From Brachionus manjavacas (lineage: Eukaryota; Rotifera; Eurotatoria; Ploima; Brachionidae): DNA of 64,000 bases. The notes under the pieces were generated by a model. The model was not told the DNA's origin, made no database searches, and saw only the letters and a program-made list of their open reading frames with translations. Both the position numbers and the translations under genes were made by a program. The DNA is taken from NCBI GenBank assembly GCA_019054805.1, contig JAHQIY010000006.1, positions 2,542,001 through 2,606,000 on the forward strand, written 5' to 3'. Positions 36,093 through 49,400 of this stretch are shown piece by piece. Positions within the stretch are counted from its first letter, which is position 1. The number at the start of each line of letters is the position of its first letter.

Positions 36093-36098
36093 AATAAA
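36093..36098 (+). other. AATAAA polyadenylation signal of PRMT5
   Basis: AATAAA 25 nt after the PRMT5 stop codon. Confidence 0.55.
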
Positions 36099-37245
36099 TA
36101 ATTATCAAGAAAAAAAATTAAAAAAAAAGAAAACATTCCTTTATTATTTAACGCGGAATTGAAGCCCGAAAAATCAGTATTAGTTCTTTAATTGAATTAA
36201 TTTTTTAGTATATTCTATCTTTATGTCCCGGTAAAAACCTTGCAGAACAAAGACCTTTTATTTCTTTATTTGTTTTTTTGCCTCTCTCTCTCTCTTGGTC
36301 TTTACTCTAAAAAATTAAGTTTTGAGTTTAAATTTATTAAAATTTTAAGAAAATTTTAAAAAAAGCGCTATGCTAGACCCCTTTTGGAGAATAAGGTAAA
36401 AAATTTCAATGTCCCCTATCAAGTCGATCCTTTGCGATTCCCCTTACTAAATCATCTCACACCTTGGAACTATTATCCTAGTAAATTTTCAAGCCACCAC
36501 AGTCTTTCAATCTTGATGCAATGACTCATTGATTCGATGTTCATTCTTGTAATGTGTCATCAGTTTTGCTTTCACTACACTGCTGCGTATCTTAAGCTTG
36601 GTTTTCTTGCTTTAAAAAAAAATTCAAAAATTTAATTCAAATTTTAGTTTTTAACCACACACTTTATTTTTTTTAATAATAAACTATTTTTAATTATTTA
36701 AATTAATATTAATTATTTCCCAAAAACTTGAACTTTTTTGCCTCTAATTTGATTTTTAATTTGGTATTTGAGTTTTAAAGCCGCGTCTAAACATGAAAAA
36801 GCTCATTTTTTTGCATGCGTCTCAAAGGGGCCACTTTTAACGATGTTCGATGGTCGCTTATGCTTGCACTTGAACATGAGAATCAAAAGTTATCCGGCTT
36901 TGCGATCTTGCAAGGGTTCACTCTAATAACAACCATTTTTTTTATCATTTTATAAGTTCAAGTGTCAATAAAAAAAGACAAAAAATTTAAATAGATATTT
37001 TTAAGTATTAATTACAAAAGGTTTCAGAAATTTATTTATTTGTTGGTCTCTTTTATTTTTTCTGATTTTAGACTTCAAAAATAGTTTGTCAAATGTAAAA
37101 TCAACAATTTACGGGAAAGTGAACAGAAGTATTTTGTTTTAAGAGTAAAAAAGGTGAATTTAAATTGTTTATTCTCAAATTATCTAGTTAATAATAATAG
37201 GCTACGACAGGTTTTATCCTGTAGAGCAAAACACTAGAGTCTCAC
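36099..37245. other. Intergenic, 1.1 kb, partly less AT-rich
   Basis: The stretches at about 36360-36600 and 36770-36930 are clearly less AT-rich than the surroundings but have no long open frame. They may be an old repeat or a non-coding transcript. A CT-rich microsatellite-like run lies at about 36280-36300. Confidence 0.4.
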
Positions 37246-37420
37246 TATGGTAGCTAAAACTATCTTTATCTCTTTTTTGTTGTGAGGACACCAAGCTGCT
37301 ATTGCATATTCTAAATGCGGACTTACAAATGTAACATAAAGTGATTTAAACGACTTTTTAGACAAAAACTTGAAAGCCTTGCTCAGCTGCCAAATAATTG
37401 AAAATAGCCTGATCACAATT
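37246..37420 (-). pseudogene. LINE reverse transcriptase scrap
   Basis: The minus-strand frame contains FKSLYVTFVSPHLEYAIAAW followed by CPHNKKEI. This has the form LYxxxVxPHLEYAxxxWxP of the region after the catalytic domain in many LINE reverse transcriptases. The frame stops soon after and no 3' tail is recognisable, so it is an old fragment. Confidence 0.55.
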
Positions 37421-37937
37421 GAAAACTGATCAAAATTTTTTTTTAACTTATTCGTGATTTTTAAAAAAATCAAGCTTAAAATAAATATTTCCTTTGTTTT
37501 TTTAATTTTCATTCAAAAATTTAGGAAATAAATTTCATTTAACCAGAATTTCAACATGATTAATTTGTTGGGATTTTAGTTTTTTCGCAAAAAATTGCCA
37601 AAAGGTAAAATAAATAATTTATCATGAAATTCGTTATCAAACACCTTCATTTTTAAACCATTTCTAGCAATTTAAAGTAAGCTTTTTATCGAAAAAGCGA
37701 ATTTATTTTAAAATAAAAAAAAATAATTCGCATTTAGATAAAAGAGTAAAAAAAGACGTTTGATTTATTTATTTATTTTATTAACAGATAAATAGAAAAA
37801 TTAAATAAATCACAAATTGATTAATGATAATTTTCTCTTTAAAAAAAAGTATCCAAAGACATTGAAATAAAATACTAATAAACCATTTTGTAACATTTTT
37901 GAAATTTCCTAATTTTTGATCAAATTATTAAAAGTGT

Positions 37938-38423
37938 CTATTTGCCATATTGGATATCCCATTGTTGCTTGCGACCAAATGTCATTTTTGGATTGAAAAA
38001 CTTCAAGCTGCTACGTTTGCCATACAAAGCGTCCAGGAATGCGTTTGGTTTCATTCCGCCTCGTTTTCCATAGCCAATATCCCATCTGGCCGTCTGTCTT
38101 CGGTAATCTCTGAAAGGCGAATCTTTTTTGTATCTCATGTCAAAGTTCTCTTCACTCTCTGCTCCGTCATCTCCCAAATTCGCTTCAATATAAGCCTCGT
38201 ACAAGTAGGGTAACATGGCTTTGAATCGTTGATCTAGCTTTATTAAACGCTCCATTTCTTCATTATTTTCGTAATTCTCATTACTATTTTCAACCAGCTG
38301 AGGCTTTATTAAATGTTCATCGGCATTACTTGCCGGTTGATTGGAGGCTTCCAGACCCTTGGGTATCAGCGCTATTATTCCTAAAATGACCAAAAAATAT
38401 TTTGTTTTCACCATTGAAGTCAT
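37938..38423 (-). CDS. Neuropeptide precursor yielding W-D-I-x-Y-amide peptides
   Basis: An intronless 161-aa precursor. The first real ATG is at 38423; a second Met follows three codons on. The signal peptide is about residues 1-26 (KTKYFLVILGIIALIPKGLEA). An acidic spacer follows, then a C-terminal peptide array cut by dibasic sites: DSPFRDY (101-107); QTARWDIGY-G-KR (110-121); GGMKPNAFLDALY-G-KR (122-137); SSLKFFNPKMTF-G-RK (138-152); QQWDIQY-G-K then stop (153-161). Glycine before each dibasic or terminal basic residue predicts four C-terminally amidated peptides, and two start with Gln that could become pyroglutamate. It would be processed by prohormone convertase, carboxypeptidase and the PHM/PAL amidating enzymes in secretory granules. 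I cannot assign it to a named peptide family. Overlapping AATAAA signals lie about 160 nt downstream (37763-37781). Confidence 0.88.
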   Translation of the reverse strand: MTSMVKTKYFLVILGIIALIPKGLEASNQPASNADEHLIKPQLVENSNENYENNEEMERLIKLDQRFKAMLPYLYEAYIEANLGDDGAESEENFDMRYKKDSPFRDYRRQTARWDIGYGKRGGMKPNAFLDALYGKRSSLKFFNPKMTFGRKQQWDIQYGK

Positions 38424-41400
38424 TTTTTTCAACAAATTGATCGAATTTAATTTAAATGTCTAAAATGAAATTAAAAAAATATTTAAATTTATATCATAAT
38501 TTAAATGTATTTAAAAATAAAAATGCTTTACACTATTCCCTAAAGATGATGACATATCAATCGAAAATCAATCATTTTCGGAAAAAAACTTGTTTTAAGT
38601 TAACTTTTATGGGAAAAAAGACTGCAACTTTAAATTATTTATATTGTTCTATGATGAAATGAAATTGACTTTTGAAAAGAACGTCAACCAATCAGTTCCT
38701 AATGCATGGGCTTATCAAATATTTTGTAGATTAGGTTTTATCAAAATGCTTCCGTTTGAATCAATTTTTATTTTCTAAAATTTATTTTGAAATCAGATAC
38801 GTCAACTTTTCTTTTTTAAAATCTTGCCAGCAACAATGTTAATCTTATCTTCAAATTTACCTAAAATGATTTATCAACTACCTTCGATTAATTTATGTCT
38901 TCCTTAAAAACAGAAATCGTATCTTAATTAACCAAAACAAATAGAATTTTAATTTCCCTTTTTAGTTTAAAACTTGTTATTTCTGATTTTAAAATTTCGC
39001 TTTTATTAAAAAAAGAGTCTCCATTTAGCAAGATTTGAACCTAATTTTTTTTAATCTTCCTAAATCTTTGGATAAAAATTTTATTTTTTTTTATTACTAA
39101 AAATCCAAAATTTCCAAGACTTGATTAAATTAATTATTTTCTATTAGTCTCCACCTAATTAACTTCTGTGCGTCTAAAATAAAATGATTTTCACAGTATC
39201 TAGCTATTCGATCAAAAATATTTTCCTATTGGAATTTCGAATTCATTTAGTGGATTTTGTCTCAATTGCGGAAAATCCTCCAAAATACTTGAAAATTAAA
39301 TAATTGTTTACAAGATTTGAATGAATTGGTTAGAAACTAAATTTATTATTTTTTCAACAATTATGACAAAATCCAATCGAGTGAGGAAGTTCCGATCAAA
39401 AAATCTATACCCTTTAAAATTCTATTTCCCAGACCGTTGAAAATAAGTGTTAATTTTAATCAGTCTTGTTTCTTATGCCAAAAGAGTGGATGGTATCGCG
39501 CAATTAAGGTCTTTGTTGAAAAAAATTCCATCCTTTTTTTTTTAAATAAACCTATCTAATTAGCCTTAATAAAGTAGCATACGTGATCAAAAATAGTCTT
39601 TGATTTTGCAACAGGAAGAATTAATAACAAAAAAAAATTCGCTTTACACTATTTTTGGTATCAAAATTAAATATCTCTTATTTAATCTTAAAAAATCAAA
39701 TCGGATTCCGAAAATTCCGATTTAAAATCAAACTAATTAGACTATTAATCCAATTGTATTTCCCTTAAGTCCACGCTTGTATAAATTATTAATTATTATT
39801 AATTAAGACTAATACTTACCTTAAATAAAGTTAATGAGGTAGTTTTTCCCTGACGCCCATCATCAAAAATTTTTCGATTAAAATTTTTCGATTAATGGAA
39901 TTTAAGTAAAGTTTTAAATTAAGCTCTCAAACAAAATTATTTCTGAATTTATAAAGCTCTTAATTAAAAATTTATTTTGTAATAATAATTTTTATTAACT
40001 CTAGCGAAAATATATTTTTCATTTCTAATCATCTAGAAAATTGATTGAAATTACACTGATCTTGATACAGAATTAATTTCAAAGCCCAAATTTCGAAACT
40101 AATTAGTAATACCTCTTAAATACAAAAAATATCCTTTTATTTTAATTATTTTTTTTTTTTAAATGGAGAGATTATTAAAAGAAAAAATAGTTACCATCAA
40201 AATCTTGGCATTATAAACTAAAGTAAAAAAATTCCGACTTGTAAAATAAAATTGAGTTTAATTCTTTTTCTAGCCTTTTAATAAATCATTAAACCCTATT
40301 AGATGATAAACACAAAATTCAGCTTTTTAATTAATTAAATCAAAAATTTGTAGTTAATTAAAAACTAATACCACTGATTAAAAAAAATGATTATTGAAAA
40401 TTTTTTAGACTTCATAAATCCTATAAGAATAAAACAATTATTAAATTAATAATTAAATAAGATATTACTGAATTTTTGAATGAAATTTTAAGTAATTGAA
40501 GATTATATTAGGACAAATAAAAAGGTACAGCATTAATTTATTTGAAATTTTAATGAATTGAAAAATTGTCAAAATTTTAATAAGCCCAAAATTTTTTATA
40601 ACTGTTAAATTTAATCAAAATATATTCAATTTAGAATCTAAATTTTTAGAAATCTAAATGAAAATTAGTTTTATCTGAAAGACGAATATTAAATATAAAA
40701 AAGTTCTTTAAAATCTTTATTTTAAAAGATTAGATATTTAATTAAAAGTTCGAGCTAATTCAAATCTCAATGGCACATTGCTAAAAATTTTTTAATCTAT
40801 TGAAACTTTACTATTTTAAACGCCTCTTAGCTTTTATATTATCTCAAAATTATATTCTAATTGATTTTATTCAGCCAAATTAAATCTTAATTAAATAAAC
40901 TCAAAAATTAATCCATAATCGCAATTAAAAAAAGGAAATTAAAACTTTAAAGTCTTATTAGTTCTGAAGGATTGAAAAAAAATTGCGTAATTTGTGTCTT
41001 ATTAATTAAACCACTCCATTCGAAATCTTTATTTATTTCAAGAATTAATTCATTTATTTTAAATAAATTTGGTAGATTCCTGATTATTTTTTTTGGATAA
41101 ATATAATCATCGATGATTTTTTTAAAGATTCTTTACAGCCAATTTATACAACTAAAAAAAATATAATTTTTTGATTAACTCTTTACTTAATCTTACTCTT
41201 CATGATCAATATTACAAACGCTACTTCATAGAATTAGTTTACAATTAAATTTCATAAATTTCAAATTTAGAGCTGTGGAAGATATTATTTTGTTATTTAA
41301 AATAGGCTGACAGAAATAATTTTAAATTAAATTTAAATTATATAAAAAAAGTTATTCGAAGACAATTTTTGAACCCAAGAATAAATTAATGAGTAGCAAT

Positions 41401-44400
41401 AAATTTTTTTTTTATTAATTATTCAATAAAAAAAACATAAAATTGATTTCTTTAATAAATTTCAAAATTTTTTGGAACTAAAATTCAAACTGTTTAAGGT
41501 GAAATAAAACTTAAGTTCAGCCAGTGCAAATACTCTGCATTTTCTCAAATATGCATACCATCTTAATAGGTTAAAATGAAAATATGCAATTCTTGCTGAT
41601 TTAAAAAATTTTTTTTTCACATTAAATATTTTCAATTTCATTTTTAAAAGGGTTGTACTATTATTCTACAATTTTTCCCGTTCCGTTTATCTTAACTTAT
41701 TTTTAAAACTATTTTTGTTTTCATATCTTGACGCATAAATAAGTTTCAAAATTTTTTTTAATGACTAAAAAATTGTCATATTGTCAATTGTTAATTTAAG
41801 CCCACGTGCTTTGACTCATGTCAATCATTTCTTTTTGATGTTTAATGAGTCAAAATAAATTTTCTTAGCATACGAAAAAAAACATTTGTTAAGCTTAATT
41901 CCCATTGTTTTCTTTAACGTGATCTATAATGAAATTAAACTATGGTTGCTCATTAAAAAAGCAAATTTCATGGAACCCAAAAAAACCTAATTAAATATTT
42001 ACTTTTCAAAACTCAAAAATTCTCAGAATATAAAATTTTTTTTATAAAGTGGATTGTTAATCTTTTACTCCTTGAGTTAAATTGAAATAACTTTACACAA
42101 AAAAATAATTAGACAGAAAATATGAACTTAAAATAAAAAAAAATTAAATACAAATAAATTAATAAATTAAAGAAAATTTAAATTGACAAATTGAAAAAAG
42201 AAATTAAAGGTACTTCATGTTTGAATATTTTACGGTTCATGAGAGAAGAAGAAATGATTAGTTAACGATTACACAATGGACTCCGGTGATAAATAAATCT
42301 TGATTCAAAACATGCTTTTATCCTTCCACCAGCCTGACAAATAATGGAACAGAAAGATTTTGTCATACCATAAGAAATCTTTAAATTCAAAACGTCGATT
42401 TGAGTTTACGGTGTCTTGTGCAATTTTTTAAAGGCACTTTGATGTAAGATGTTGAAAAAAGTATTATTTTTTATTTTTGAAATAGACCGAACTGTTGTAT
42501 TTTGAATTACTTGAATTATTTTAATATTATTTTCTGTGAATGAATTTAGAAAGAATAATTTAAAAAATATTTAACTAAAAATTTATAAAGACTTCTAAAG
42601 TGTTATATTTTAATATTGTTTGAAAAAGTAATTTTAGCCTTGAATCAAAGTGTTCTTTAATTTCGTTTAACATTAAAGTTCAATTGACCCTTGGAATATT
42701 GTTTTTTATTTCTAATAAATTCCCAATGATCTAAATATAAATTTAAAGTAAAGAAAAAATTGAATCATTTGACACATAGATAATTCTTTTAGGACCATCT
42801 TAAAGGAAATTAAGAGTAACTGAAGAAGACATTCCAAAAATATACCTAAATAGTTTCGAGCTATTTTCCATCCAAGAACTAAAATGTTAGAAAAAAAATT
42901 ACCAAATTTTTCAACACAATAAAAGCTATCACTTATTAAAAAATTTCGAGAAAAAATTATTTACTCGAATGCCTAAATTTTACGCCGAAAGGCTGATGGA
43001 AGTCTTCTATTTTTGACATTTTTAACAGGTTTCAAAAATTACTAGTTTTATTAAAAAGCATAAAGAAACTTATTCTTCCTTACTGTTTTTTAATTTTTTT
43101 CCTTTCTCAGATCGAAAAGGGTTAAGTAAATAAAAGATAATTGGGAAATTAAAAATTAACTAAATTTTGAATTTTTATTCAAAAATGATTTTATTTATTC
43201 ATTTTGAATGAATATTTAAAAATTCAATAATTTATAAAAATTTTGATTACAAGGTCGTCATTTAGTCAAACTAATGGTTTTACTTTTCACAACTGGCAAA
43301 ATTATATATATTTACGGTGCATGTTTTGCGCATTCTGCTAATAGTAATGCCAGGATAATGGCAGGATAACAAAATATTTACCCACAAATTACATTTGACA
43401 AATTTTTCAAAGCTCATAGACTTAAATGTTGTTGATAGAGATTAAATGAAATTTTTTACAAGTTTTTTTACTTATATTGTTTTGAAAGATTTTTAATTTC
43501 CTTTTGTCTTTTGATTATATTTTCAAAGATCATTAGATCAATATCTATATTTTACTTTTTGTATGGTAACACAGCCTAAATGTATTTAATGTAAATTCGG
43601 TGACGTAATTTTAAAAACCGAAATATATCAGTCGTTTTATTTTTTTTTTAAACAAACCAAATATTCTTGTAGATCTTGGAGAGAGGAATCCAAATATATA
43701 TATGAAATATTTTTAAAAATTTTTAAACCTTTTTTTTTTAATTCAAAGTTTTTTTTCGTCTAATTCGGTAGAATTTTTCAAATTAGTAATTATATTTGAC
43801 AATTTTTGATCCGATGACGGAACAAGTTTGAACTGACCTTATTTGCTTATCGTTTTCAGCGGGTCTTAATTAGTAGAAAATAATTTTACTAGAATTTTAA
43901 GATAGCCGATGGGTCCGTTGTCTAATGTTGTTATTTTTTATGGGTTAAGAGGTTAATGAGGTATCACCTCAATACCCAAAAATCCCACCCATTTACCCCT
44001 AAAAATAAAATATTTAACATAATTAGACTGAAAGGACAAAAATGATCACAATGACGTCATTTTTTATGAAAAATTTAGAATTTTGTTTCTCCTTTTTTTA
44101 CAAAAATAATTTGATTTTATTTGATAAAAATTATCATTCTGTATCATCAAAAACCGTCAATATATTGTAAAAATGAATCAGAACAAACAAAAAGAAGTTT
44201 AAAAAAAAGTATTTGATGAGAGAACTTGATAACGCATAAAAAGATGTTTTTGAAAAAAAATTGAACACTACTCAAGCTTCAAATTTATACAACATTCCGA
44301 GACAGATCTTTTTAACTTATCTTTTTAACTAAAAAAAAATCAAACATAAAATTTATTTTGAATTCGTTAATAATTCGTTTAAATTTTATTTCTAAATAGT

Positions 44401-46340
44401 TATGTTGTAGCGTATATTTAAAAAAATAATAATAAAGAATATTTTAAATATTTATATTTTTAAAAATAACATTTAAAATCTTTTTTTTAATTCTTATTGA
44501 ATTTACATTTACAAAATCAGGGGTAACTAGGTTAGCCTAATTCACCCAATAAGGCCTCACCCAATTAACCGCAGGAGGTTAAGGGGTGACTAGAAAAAAC
44601 TGGTCTAATTCGGTGAACATTTTTGGAGTTTTTGAATAAAATGAGTGCGAAATATGCAATAAAAAAAAATAGGTCACCCGGTTAGGCTCATTTACCATAT
44701 TCTTTAACTTTTCGTATAACTTTTCAAATTATTTTTTCTTTTTTTCACTCGAAAATCCGTATTTCAACTTATTTTCAAGCTTCCCTTTCTTATTAGGCAT
44801 GAAAATTGTGACCAGGGTCATTCATTCTTGTTTAAGTTTTGTCTGAGAATTTCATTGATAAATATACTAAGCAGGAAGTGATTTGCAGTTATTTGGTATT
44901 CATTACTAGAATTGTTATTTAATCTTACCTTAAATGTCCTAGATGATTATCCAATTCTAAAGCTTTATTTAAATTAAAACTGAAAAATTTTGGTTCTGTT
45001 TAATGATTATTATTTATAGCACAAACCTGACAGTGAGAAAGGTATCAGAAAAGTTCAGTAAATTTAAAAGTTATGATACCAAATTTTAGAGGAATAATGG
45101 ATCTGGAAAATCAGTGAATTCTGTGAAAATGTCCTACGCAATACCAAGGAGATTAATTCCACTTTAAAAATAAAAGATTATCTAGTGACTTCAGCAAATT
45201 AAAGTAGGAAATTGTATGCCATAATTAATAAATTATTAATAAAAATAATAGACACTACACATTATTTGACACCTTTTGATACTTAACAAAATCTTTAGGA
45301 AATACTTATAAATTCCTTTTGTGAATAATTTGTTAAGCAGATTATTCTTTCTGATGATAGACGGATTTATTTTCGAAATTATAACAACAACTTTAATAGA
45401 TGATATCATGAAAATAATGGAATGTTGTGGGGCTGGTGAAATTTCACTTGGCCGCGCAATAAATTTAGTATAAGCAAAACTTAAAGAAAAAAATCTAAAT
45501 CAATAAAAAATTGGCAATTTTAGATTTTTATCAATTGAAATCAAACTTTCTATGTTTCCTGTATTCTTTTTTTTTCAAATTTTATCTCTCCTGATAGTTA
45601 TTTCATAAAGTAAAATGTTTTTATGACATATTCACTCAAAATTTTCTGAAAAACCTTTCTGTTTATGAAATTAATCTTACAAAAAAACAATAAATTTCCC
45701 CAAGAGTTGTTAAAAAATTTTATGAATTTTAAAGATTATTAAAAAATATTTTTTTCCTTTTGCTAAATAAATATCATAACTCTAAAATAAAAATTGGGAG
45801 ATTTAATTTAATTAAATATCAAACAAAATAATCAAGATTGTTTATTCAACTAAACAATGATAAACGATAGTTTATGGAGATTAGCCAATTTAATAATATG
45901 ATATGAGAGGCGAATCATCAAATCATTTAGATCAAGTCATTTAAAAGTAATAAAAAATAAGTTCAATGAATAGACACAAAAAATGGAAGATAGTGTAGGC
46001 AATTGCATGCTACAATGCTTGATTTTTAAGAACACGATAAATTTCAAGACACGAGTTAGTAAATGATGATTTGATTTGATCATTGTAGATAGTAAAAAAA
46101 TTTTAATTATATCAAAAATTAAATTAAAAAGTTCTTAAAATTTTATTAAAATCTTTCACTAAAAATTAAATTTTTTAACTTGGTTAATAATAAAAAAATC
46201 GAATCAGAGCCTAAATTTCGATTCGGCTTGATACAAATATTAAAATAATTTAAAAAATAATTTTCAAATCTTATGCGCTTCATAAAATGCAATTTAATGA
46301 GACCTAATATATATATATAACAAATTAAAAAAAAAATAAG
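38424..46340. other. Intergenic, 7.9 kb between the neuropeptide gene and KIF21
   Basis: Very AT-rich. I see no gene, RNA gene or CRISPR. Less AT-rich patches occur at about 42240-42460, 43850-44000 and 44515-44700 and look like old repeats. A possible Tc1-like remnant lies at about 45030-45480. The stretch also contains whatever upstream control the neuropeptide gene has. Confidence 0.45.
45030..45480 (+). pseudogene. Possible Tc1/pogo-like transposase remnant
   Basis: Broken frames read LTVRKVSEKFSK near the left, which is like an N-terminal HTH, and IILSDDRRIYFRN followed by ENNGMLWGW near the right. The latter resembles the LFSDESxF and VMVWG region of Tc1 transposases. Several stops and frame changes intervene. 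The call is weak. Confidence 0.25.
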
Positions 46341-46346
46341 TTTATT
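46341..46346 (-). other. AATAAA polyadenylation signal of KIF21
   Basis: AATAAA on the minus strand 68 nt past the KIF21 stop codon at 46414. Confidence 0.55.
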
Positions 46347-46413
46347 GCTATAAAATGCACTCTAAAAATTGGAATGAACAAAATGTTCCAGGCGAAAATT
46401 AAAAAAATACAAA

Positions 46414-49400
46414 TTATTTATCTCTTCTCCATATTCGTACCGTTGCGTCCCTAAAAAAATAAACATAAAATTCAAAATCTTTTTTTCTAAGCCAGTCTTA
46501 CTCAGATCCTGTGAATACTAAATTATTATTGACTTTTATTGATATAATTGGGCACAAATGTGCCTTGAAGTCGGCAACTTTTTCAAATGTGTTTACATTC
46601 CAAAATTTTAAGCATCCATCTCGGGAACCACTCAATAGCAAATCATGCTTATTAGCATAGTTTTTTATATAATCTAATGAATGTATCCAATCTTTGTGAG
46701 CATTGTTCATTGACTTAAAATAAACAAAAATTTAATTGCCAGAAACAATAAAGATAACAATATTCTTACTTGTTTGCATTGAAAATCGTCCATGCTCCAT
46801 TTTTTAATGCACATATCTCTGGAGCAGCTAAATAACCAATTATCTATTCGACACAAAGACTGCACACCATCGTAGTGGGGAGGCGTTAGATGGTACTTTG
46901 GTGAAATGACTTTACCAGTATTTATATCATTATTCCCCGTATAAAAGCTATTAATTTCAAATATTTTAATGTAGTGATCTTTTGAGCCTGTAATTAGCAA
47001 GTTGTCGTCAACAAGCATGGTGGTAATGGATGATGAATGTCCTCCTGAGAGCTTTCCAATTGGCAAAAATTGTCTTAAATCCCATATTTTGACAGAACTA
47101 CCTGAAGCAGTGAATAAATTATAGCCATATTTGTCCAAAGAAATGTCATTAATGAGCTTTTCGCCAAATGGCATTTCATTTTGTAAGACTCTTGTGTTGG
47201 TTTTTATTTGACCAGTGGCCACAATATAGTCACCATCATTAGCCAGACCAGAAGAGCTTTAAAAAATTTTATTAAATTAATTTTGTTTTTCGAATAGAAT
47301 TCTTTACCATAGTGTTTTGACGCAGCGTTTGTTTGACTCTCTTAGATCCCAAACTTTTGCATAATAATTTGAGACTGTGAAACAAAGTTTTGTGTAGGGA
47401 CAGTATTTTATTTTAATAACATTATTTGTATGGCCACCAAGAGAAGATGTTTCTTGGCCTGTGGTCAAATCCCATACTTTAGCCGTGCTATCTTTGCTAC
47501 TAGTAAAAAATCTGTATTCGTAAGAATCGATTGATAAAATTGCTTTAGAGTGCCCTTCAGCTACATGAGTAAGCAAAATGGGCGATGATCTAAAACGAGA
47601 TGTATTGCCTGAATACGGTTTTATAACACCCCTAAAATTTAAAATATTTTTTAGATGCTTTAATTTTTATTTTTGGAATATTTTTTAAAAATTTTAGAAT
47701 ATTATTTTAAAGTTAATTAAGTTTTTTATTCTATTTTTTCTTTAATTTAACTGACATTTTTAATTTAATTTTAAATTTTAAGCTGAAAATTAATCGAAAT
47801 TTAAATTTAACAAATTAAATACTTTTTAATTGTCTATTTGTTTATGTTCCAGAAAACCTCAGACAGCTTAGTTTTAAAATCAGTCTTTCTTTACTAAGCG
47901 ATTACTAGAAAGTTCGGATGAAATTAAACTCTTATAAGCTTATAGCTTAATACATTGTTAAGGGCTTGAATATTTGTTTAAAAGCTTTAATTTAAGTTAT
48001 TATTATTTTAAATATTTTTATGTTCAATTATCTTTTTTTGTTATTTTTATCAAAATAAAGAGAAATAACTTAAGGATTCATTACTGAATATTTTTATTTC
48101 CATACCAAGCTAATTTTTTGTTTTAATTTTTTTTTTAATAATTTAAAAAAAATATTATTCAAAAAATAAATTAATTGTTTAATTTTTTGTTAATTTTGTA
48201 CTAAGATAATTATTTTATAACAAATTTTCTAAAATTAAATTTTTTTTTTGAAACTGTTAATTTTGTATTAAGATAATTATTTTATAACAAATTTTCTAAA
48301 ATTAAATTTTTTTTTTGAAACTGTTAATTTTTGTTGAATTGAAAAAATTTAGTCTTCATTTAATTTATTTCATATATCACCAAACCTGGCGCAATCTTTG
48401 AATTAAATCAAATCACATTAAATGCAAGCCTTGGGCAATTCATAAATTTTTCAAAAATTTCTTATTAAAAAGAAAATGAAAAAGTATAAATTGAATATTT
48501 TGATTTATTATTAATTTTTTAAAATATGTGTCGAAATTTTTTATCTTTACCTCATAAATTATTCAATGCAAATAAAAAATACCAAACTCCGCTAAGGGGC
48601 CTTAGCAGCAAATACTGCGAGCTTGCCTCTTTTAGACGAAATTGTTATTATTGTTTTTTCAATATTTAATTTTGTTATCTTTCCAACAAAAAAATCGAAA
48701 GTCTAATCAAAAAATATTATTTTTTCAAAGAACTTTCCTCAATCGGAAGTAAAATTTATATTAAAAAAAATTTAAATTTTTTTTAATCTGATGAACTTTA
48801 AAAATTTATACTTTAGTTTTGTTCAAATGAAATAAAGATTTCCAAAATATTAAGTTTGAAATTAAATAATTTTTGCTTTTTAACTTAAAATAAAACAGCT
48901 TACTGTTCTGGTTTTGGAGATTGTTTGGTTTCACTTGTTAGTCTATTAAAAACATTATCATCACGAGAAGACATTCTTTTGTAATTTGGCGACCCTGGCG
49001 GTGACATGGACATGACACTATCTTTAGAATTGTGCCTCGAGATCGACGATCTAGTCATCCGAGAGCTATTACGGTCCACTGGCTGAACAATAACCGACTT
49101 GGACATTGGAATGCTAGAGCAGTCTGTGATAGATTTTTTAGAATCAACAAGCTCAGGTATTTTCGTATAAGATTTAGAGTCTATTCGACTAGATTGTTGA
49201 ATCAAACCAGGCACTGGTGACATAACTTTGATAGTTTGTGATGTTTTGATATTTATTTCGGTTGAAGCATTGGAAGTGGATGTGGACACAAATAAGAGGT
49301 CTTGTGGTCCGCTGGTAATCACCTGGCGAGCTTTGTAAGAACTGTCCAATTGACCACTTGAATTGTGATTGTTCGAAGATACTGGTGATATCAAGTTTTC

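Noticed and set aside
37234-37512. 92-codon minus-strand frame as a possible gene
   Set aside because: Its conserved part is the LINE-type LYVTFVSPHLEYA block and the rest is low complexity, so it is kept only as a retrotransposon scrap.
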